Position numbers and translations under genes: made by a program. A stretch of DNA of 64,000 nt from Capsicum annuum (taxonomy: Eukaryota; Streptophyta; Magnoliopsida; Solanales; Solanaceae): assembly GCF_002878395.1 (NCBI RefSeq), contig NC_061115.1, positions 158,523,160 to 158,587,159 on the forward strand, in the 5' to 3' direction. Under the pieces are notes generated by a model, which saw only the letters and a list, made by a program, of their open reading frames with translations, was not told where the DNA came from and did no database searches. This document shows, one piece after another, positions 59,271 through 64,000 of the stretch (position 1 is the first letter of the stretch; every line of letters starts with the position of its first letter).

Positions 59271-59732
59271 GTCACTAAATGAATGGACCATAAGTGTAAC
59301 GCAACATTGAGCACTTCGAATACTACAATGATAGTGTTTTAACTTTTCCCCTCATAAAAAGAAAGAAAACATCTTGCAGCTATGTTTTCAAAAGAAAAAA
59401 TAAACCTACGTACATTCTGAGTCAGAAATAAGCAATTAGGACGTGTGCAAGATTTTCATTTGCTTACATTTTGGGTTGATTTTGCAGGTTTGCCTCCATT
59501 ATCAACAGAATTAAATAGGTGTGAACTAGCCTTTGTTGGTAACATGATAGGCCAAGCCAATGGTGTTTGTGATAAATCATTTGATCTGTGTTATGTAATT
59601 ACGCAAAATGCAAACAGTAAAAAAAAACTCAAGGGGAAGTCACTAGCAGCAGCACTCATGTTTGATACAAAATCCGATGGTGTAGACAAGTTTGAAGTGA
59701 TCACGTCTAAGACTTATATAGTTGAAAAGTGA

Positions 59733-60310
59733 AGTCCGAGATATATAATTTATCTATTTATGGTATTATTATTGAACCTTTAATTTAACTTATTAGTTGA
59801 GTTCAAAATATAATATATTATTAGTTGAGTTCAAAATATAATATAATATTATAATTAAGTATTGAATTTTAATATGAAGTAATGCAAAAATTGAGTGATG
59901 AGCTTTTAAATTTAGATCTATAGTCTACTCTTTTTATTTGAGATTTACTAAGCATTTATTTTCTTTCAAAAGATCGGTCAAACACTGCACTTTTAAAAAT
60001 ATTTGAATTCATGGTCAACATAAAGAAATTAAACTCTCAAAATTCGAACTACACATATAACATAGGACAGATAAAGTACTATACATACTAATGGGGTATT
60101 AATGACCATATGTTCTTTCATCCTTTTTTCTCCTCTTAGAGATAGTTTGAAAAATTTTGACAGTTTAATTTGAACTTTTTGCTGCTAGAACTCATATGTT
60201 AATTATGATCAATAAGTTAAGATAGTTATGATCCTAAGTTGAAAGTATAATCTATTGATGAGGTTGCATTATTTAAGTATAACAGTTAATCAAGTGCATT
60301 TGTTATATGC
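59733..60310. other. intergenic DNA, no gene recognised
   Basis: AT-rich sequence. A direct repeat TTAGTTGAGTTCAAAATATA occurs at 59792 and 59820. Confidence 0.4.
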
Positions 60311-60325
60311 AAAATCTATAGCTTG

Positions 60326-60525
60326 ACCAACAGCAGTGGTAGCCAATGGTAAGGGATTGGTCTACCCTATCCAGAGGTCGAGGGTTCGATTCTGGGTATG
60401 GACAAACACTCTGTTGGGAGCTCTTCCCCCCAAATAGGGCCCGACGCGGAGCAAATTCGAATATAGTCGGACTCCAAAAATGCGGGTACCGAACACCGGG
60501 TGATTTAAACCAAAAAAAATTAAAA
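60326..60525 (+). mobile_element. full-length tRNA-derived SINE
   Basis: About 200 bp between perfect 15-bp direct repeats AAAATCTATAGCTTG (60311-60325 and 60526-60540). An A-box-like TAGCCAATGGTAAG and a B-box GGTTCGATTC (60383-60392) form the RNA polymerase III promoter. The body holds GGGCCCGACGCGG and the element ends in an A-rich tail. The flanking repeat and A tail show LINE-mediated insertion. It is not a tRNA gene: no acceptor stem closes. Confidence 0.9.
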
Positions 60526-60540
60526 AAAATCTATAGCTTG

Positions 60541-61379
60541 TAAAAGAAAGCAATATGAGTTAATTTTAAGGATGATGTTAAAAGACAAATTTTTTTCAAA
60601 AAAAATAAAAGTAAGAAATTTTCAGTAATCTCTGAGGGTGTTTTATTTCATATCATGTAGTTTAAAATACAATATTGGGATAGAAATTATCCATCAAAAA
60701 GTGAATGAGCTATTAGTGAAGATGTACTTACTGCTCATTCAACTTCTAAACATGAGGTTAGCCTAATAAAATAATTAACTTTATCGAATTTTGATCTGAT
60801 GGACGGTACTTGTCTCTTATCCAAGAGCAAGAGTTCCTTTGCACCAGTGAATGTTAGGAGACAAGTAGGAAATAATGTTAGTTATGTTGCAGCTAGGCTT
60901 TATTTGCTCATGAAAACAGAAAGCAAAATATTAATTTAATATTACAATGAACTGTAAGGTTGATTTGTTTTCTCGAATAGGTTGTTCTTTAAATTTTGAC
61001 ATGGGATGTATTTACTTTGTCGTCTATATCTTGGGCCATTCAGGTTGTGAACTGTGTGTAGAACACAACTTATGAACTTCATTGAATTAAGGGATATATA
61101 TATATATATGTTGGCTGGGGATAGACGTAAGGGTCAATATTTTTTTTACAGGATAGGTGCATGTGAGTGGACAGTTGTTAGTGTTTTTTTAATTATTAGT
61201 GTTTTTTTAATTGACTACACTTTTTTATCTTTAAAATTTTACGTTATGTGTTTTAATTATTTGTACTTAATAAAATAATGTACATACAATAATATATTTT
61301 TTCATATATATTTATTCTTAATTAGTATTTGATACATATGCAACACACGTACTCTAAATCAATATATATATATATAAAA
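60541..61379. other. intergenic DNA, no gene recognised
   Basis: AT-rich sequence with (TA)n tracts at about 61093-61108 and 61362-61374. The frame 61054-61278 has no motif. Confidence 0.4.
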
Positions 61380-61900
61380 TCTATATCTATCTATAATATA
61401 TTAAAAATGTAAAAGTCCTTTAAAAAGTAATTTGAACTGTTTGTCCTTAACTAAAATACTCCATAATAGAAAAAAATATCTTTTTACTTATATTTATTGT
61501 AAATTATTTAATTATTTTTATAATATTCAAAATTAAAGAATTCTAAAATATATGGTAAGGATTTTCTTACCTTTCCTTATTTGAAATTAAAAAAAAATCT
61601 ACTTAGGGTTCAATTGTTATATATATGTTTGACTTGTACATTGGACAAATTAAACATAAATAGAGACACCACAACGGCACAATCAAAGAGCTCTCTCTTC
61701 TTCTTCTTTTTTCTTTATTTTTTCCTAATTTCTGTGCTTTACATGTTGTGAATTAGATATATATCATGATTTGAATTTGCTTTCTGTGTTTATTTCTGTC
61801 GCAGATATAATGAAAAAACTACATCAGATTAACAATAAAGAAGCTACATCAGGAATAAAATATCAGACACAGGGTAACTTTGCTAGAAGTTCTTTGGCAT
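61380..61900 (+). mobile_element. Helitron-like 5' end, possibly with captured leader
   Basis: Starts TCTATATCTATCTATAATAT after AAAA. At 61690-61720 there is a CT-rich leader-like run, and from about 61806 an exon-like frame reads DIMKKLHQINNKEATSGIKY after an acceptor-like CGCAG. Gene capture is plausible for a Helitron but not shown. The end is arbitrary. Confidence 0.4.
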
Positions 61901-62587
61901 ATTATATATGCAAATAAATTACTTTTAATTTGTTGATAGAATATAGTTTCAGTGAGTTTAAGGTAATAAGGCAAACAAGATAATAATACATTAGGTAAAA
62001 CAGGATGAAATAACACAAGAAAAATACTAATCTACAATTATTTATTGGTTCAAATTTTATTTTCTTAAAAAATATCTTTTAAAAAAAGAAAATACTATTA
62101 TTTACCGACTATATGCAATGTCTAATTACAGTATATAAAAATAGATTAGCAGGATATATTAATTGTTAAATTAAATTATTTACATATAATTTTAATCATA
62201 CTAAATAGTATCTTTAAATTATATTAATGATATATAAGAAAATATCAGTTTTGTGGCAAGGTTTTTTCTTTTCAAGTTAGATTTACAGATAGTAAATTGT
62301 TTATGTTTGAGTTGATCCAATAAAAGTTAGATAGAGTTTATGTTATAATAAGATAAGTACAAAAAATATTATTTTCGGATCTTGCCTCTCTATAAAGGTC
62401 TTAATTGCCACATTCCAACTTTCCGAGCATTCTCTTTCCACTCATTCCCTCCTATTTCCATCTCTGTTCCATGAATTTCATTTTATTCTATGGTGCAAAA
62501 ACACATTTATATGTATGTTTTGATAACTCTCTTCTACTTATAGAATACGCATCAAAATCTTATGCAGGTCAGAGATTTATATTTAGT
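61901..62587. other. intergenic DNA, no gene recognised
   Basis: AT-rich sequence without supported features. Confidence 0.4.
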
Positions 62588-62850
62588 AACCGCTTGGCCA
62601 TGATTTTTTTTTTTTACATAAAATTATTTTACTTTAGTGAAAAAAGTGAAAACAAAATGTGTTTGGCCATGAAAATTTCAAATACAATTTTAAAATTGTA
62701 TTTGAAAATTCATTTTTTCACTCATACTTCTCTCACAAAATTTTAAAAACAACTTTAATTATATTCATGGTTAAACATAGCTCCAACTTCAACTTCAACT
62801 CCAATTCCAACTCTAAAAAATTATGATTTTCATGGCCAAACGGGGCTTTA
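62588..62850. mobile_element. hAT-like MITE with CCGTTTGGCCATGA ends
   Basis: Left end CCGCTTGGCCATGATTTT and right end AAAATCATGGCCAAACGG form an inverted repeat of about 18 bp with few mismatches; a second TTTGGCCATGA copy occurs inside at 62662. No clear target duplication. The frame 62405-62746 is not supported as coding. Confidence 0.6.
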
Positions 62851-62943
62851 TAGTGCAAATGTTCAATAACCATGAATGAAGAATCATTAAATGTTAATAA
62901 GATACAATAACCTATAAAGACATCCTTAGTTCACTATTCAGTA

Positions 62944-63211
62944 CTCCCTCAATTTCAAAATAATTAAATTGTTGAGATACAACACACCTCTAAAATCTTT
63001 AGAATATAAATTGTAGTTTACTTTCTATTATTAACCCTTTTAATTGTTCTTAAATTACTCTCTTAAAAAATGTGAATTACTTTAAAACCTTATTAAATGA
63101 AAGGGTAAAATTGGAAGAAATTTATAACATGTCTCTTGAAGAATGAACAATTCATGTATTTTGGACATTGAAAAATAGTTTAACAATTCATTTATTTTAA
63201 ATAGGAAGGAG
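62944..63211. mobile_element. Stowaway-type MITE
   Basis: 268 bp with ends CTCCCTCAATTT and a worn GGAAGGAG, flanked by TA at 62942-62943 and 63212-63213. It is immediately followed by a minus-strand LTR. Confidence 0.75.
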
Positions 63212-63215
63212 TACT

Positions 63216-64000
63216 TATCACGACCCCAAAAATGAGGATCATGATAGCACTTGTCACGGCGCAGCTTGACAAGTAAGCCTATCGCCCAAACTGATACGAA
63301 AAGAGGAAAAGACAGAAATATCCCAAGATAAGACTTCTAGAACGAAGCCGAATTATATAAGTAACCATAACAATACGGAAAGAACTTATCCAAAATACCA
63401 ATTATGCCCAAAATCAACTGTCAATAGAGTAAGAACTACTAATACAATCCAAGAGTCAAATACATCAAAAAAATAACCACAAAGAAATAATATTTGTCTT
63501 CGAATACTAATAAAGACATAACTACAGTAGAAAGATAGAGATGAACTTCAAACGCATGAATGTCCAATCGCTATCTTGGAAGCTCCAACAATCTCCCGAG
63601 TTAATCAAGCTGAGGCACACTCGAGGAAAGACCTACACCGAAAGGGCGCAGTAGGCATGAGTACGGTTCACTTGTACTCAGTAGGAATCACAGGACGACC
63701 AAGCAAAGTAGTAAATAAAGCATATAAAATATACACCAAGGGCACGTCACCTGCAATAAAAAATATCCCACAATGGTAGCCTACACCGCTTTCACTAACA
63801 GTTCCAATATATCTCACATATATTGCAACATCACACCAAGATAGAACAAAAGTATGTATTATATCATATATAAGAAGAGCAAGGGACAAACATGCATATG
63901 CAAGATCATCAAATACAAGTAAAAGAAGATACAATAAATACATAGATGGAAAGTCAATATGGCAATACAACACAACACAACACAATAAAGTAAGTGCAAT
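63216..64000 (-). mobile_element. Del-type LTR, minus strand, truncated by window edge
   Basis: Reverse complement of the 3' part of the LTR at 6767-9629 and highly similar to 5640-6400. It contains GACAAGTAAGCC, AGTAGGCATGAGTACGG and ACACAACACAACACAATAAA. The left end extends about 30 bp beyond the CA end seen at 9629 (TCACGACCCCAAAAATGAGG), suggesting the true LTR terminus lies further out than in the nested copy. Confidence 0.75.

Larger units (their letters stand above)
57841..59732 (+). pseudogene. possible spliced gene remnant, unrecognised
   Basis: An exon-like stretch begins after CTAG at about 57840 and reads FDVPGGNFQGGFEE, then a stop. The clearest segment is 59445-59732: LPPLSTELNRCELAFVGNMI, then a Cys-containing part (CDKSFDLCYVITQN) and a Lys-rich part, ending with TGA. 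It follows an acceptor-like TTTTGCAG at 59487. The family is not recognised, and a MITE, a hAT-like MITE and a second MITE lie in between. If a gene existed here it is probably broken; equally, these may be chance frames. Confidence 0.3.

Noticed and set aside
60342..60412. tRNA gene
   Set aside because: Box A and B are present, but there is no complete cloverleaf, and the sequence is part of a SINE with target duplication and A tail.

Overview
The window looks like a gene-poor, repeat-dense piece of a large plant nuclear genome, most probably from Solanaceae and perhaps Capsicum. The reasons are AT-rich intergenic DNA, nested Ty3/gypsy elements of the Del/Tekay and Ogre/Tat lineages, tRNA-derived SINEs, Stowaway-, hAT- and Mutator-type MITEs, Helitron-like 5' ends, and broken DUF1985/Ulp1-like genes of a kind I remember as abundant in pepper. 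The genus is an inference from memory. No intact housekeeping gene, rRNA, functional tRNA or CRISPR array was seen.

Region by region. 1-5.6 kb: a minus-strand gypsy LTR end, a Helitron-like end, a SINE fragment beside an in-frame copia/gypsy fossil, and a clean 183-bp MITE. 5.64-31.9 kb: a three-level nest. A minus-strand LTR is split into 5640-6766 and 31016-31906. Between the pieces lies a decayed Del-type gypsy element (LTRs 6767-9629 and 28203-31013, gag-pol 23.9-28.18 kb). Inside that lies a pol-deleted Ogre/Tat-type element (LTR 9631-13180, gag 14.37-16.71 kb, long 3' untranslated region with at least four tandem arrays, LTR 21984-23814). 31.9-36.4 kb: AT-rich DNA with a 675-bp Mutator-type MITE flanked by a perfect 9-bp target duplication.

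36.4-55 kb is the most unusual part. Two broken Ulp1-like genes converge (37.6-41.09 kb plus, 41.76-45.11 kb minus). In both, the positions expected to hold the catalytic His and Cys read Tyr. Clusters of the 16-bp palindrome ATCTGTTGCAACAGAT and its variants recur through this block, partly in introns, and I did not see them elsewhere in the window. The block also holds a 181-bp tandem satellite (46162-47043), a roughly 3.3-kb inverted repeat (48.5-51.8 kb) with a smaller perfect hairpin in each arm, and two related small coiled-coil ORFs (52099-52320 and 53445-53651), each behind a TATA box.

55-64 kb holds Helitron-like ends in head-to-head arrangement, two Stowaway MITEs with TA duplications, a hAT-like MITE family present twice, a full SINE with a perfect 15-bp target duplication, a possible spliced gene remnant (57.8-59.7 kb), and another minus-strand copy of the Del-type LTR that runs off the right edge.

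The window therefore reads as layered transposition history plus a local expansion of a Ulp1-associated family, rather than a set of cooperating genes.
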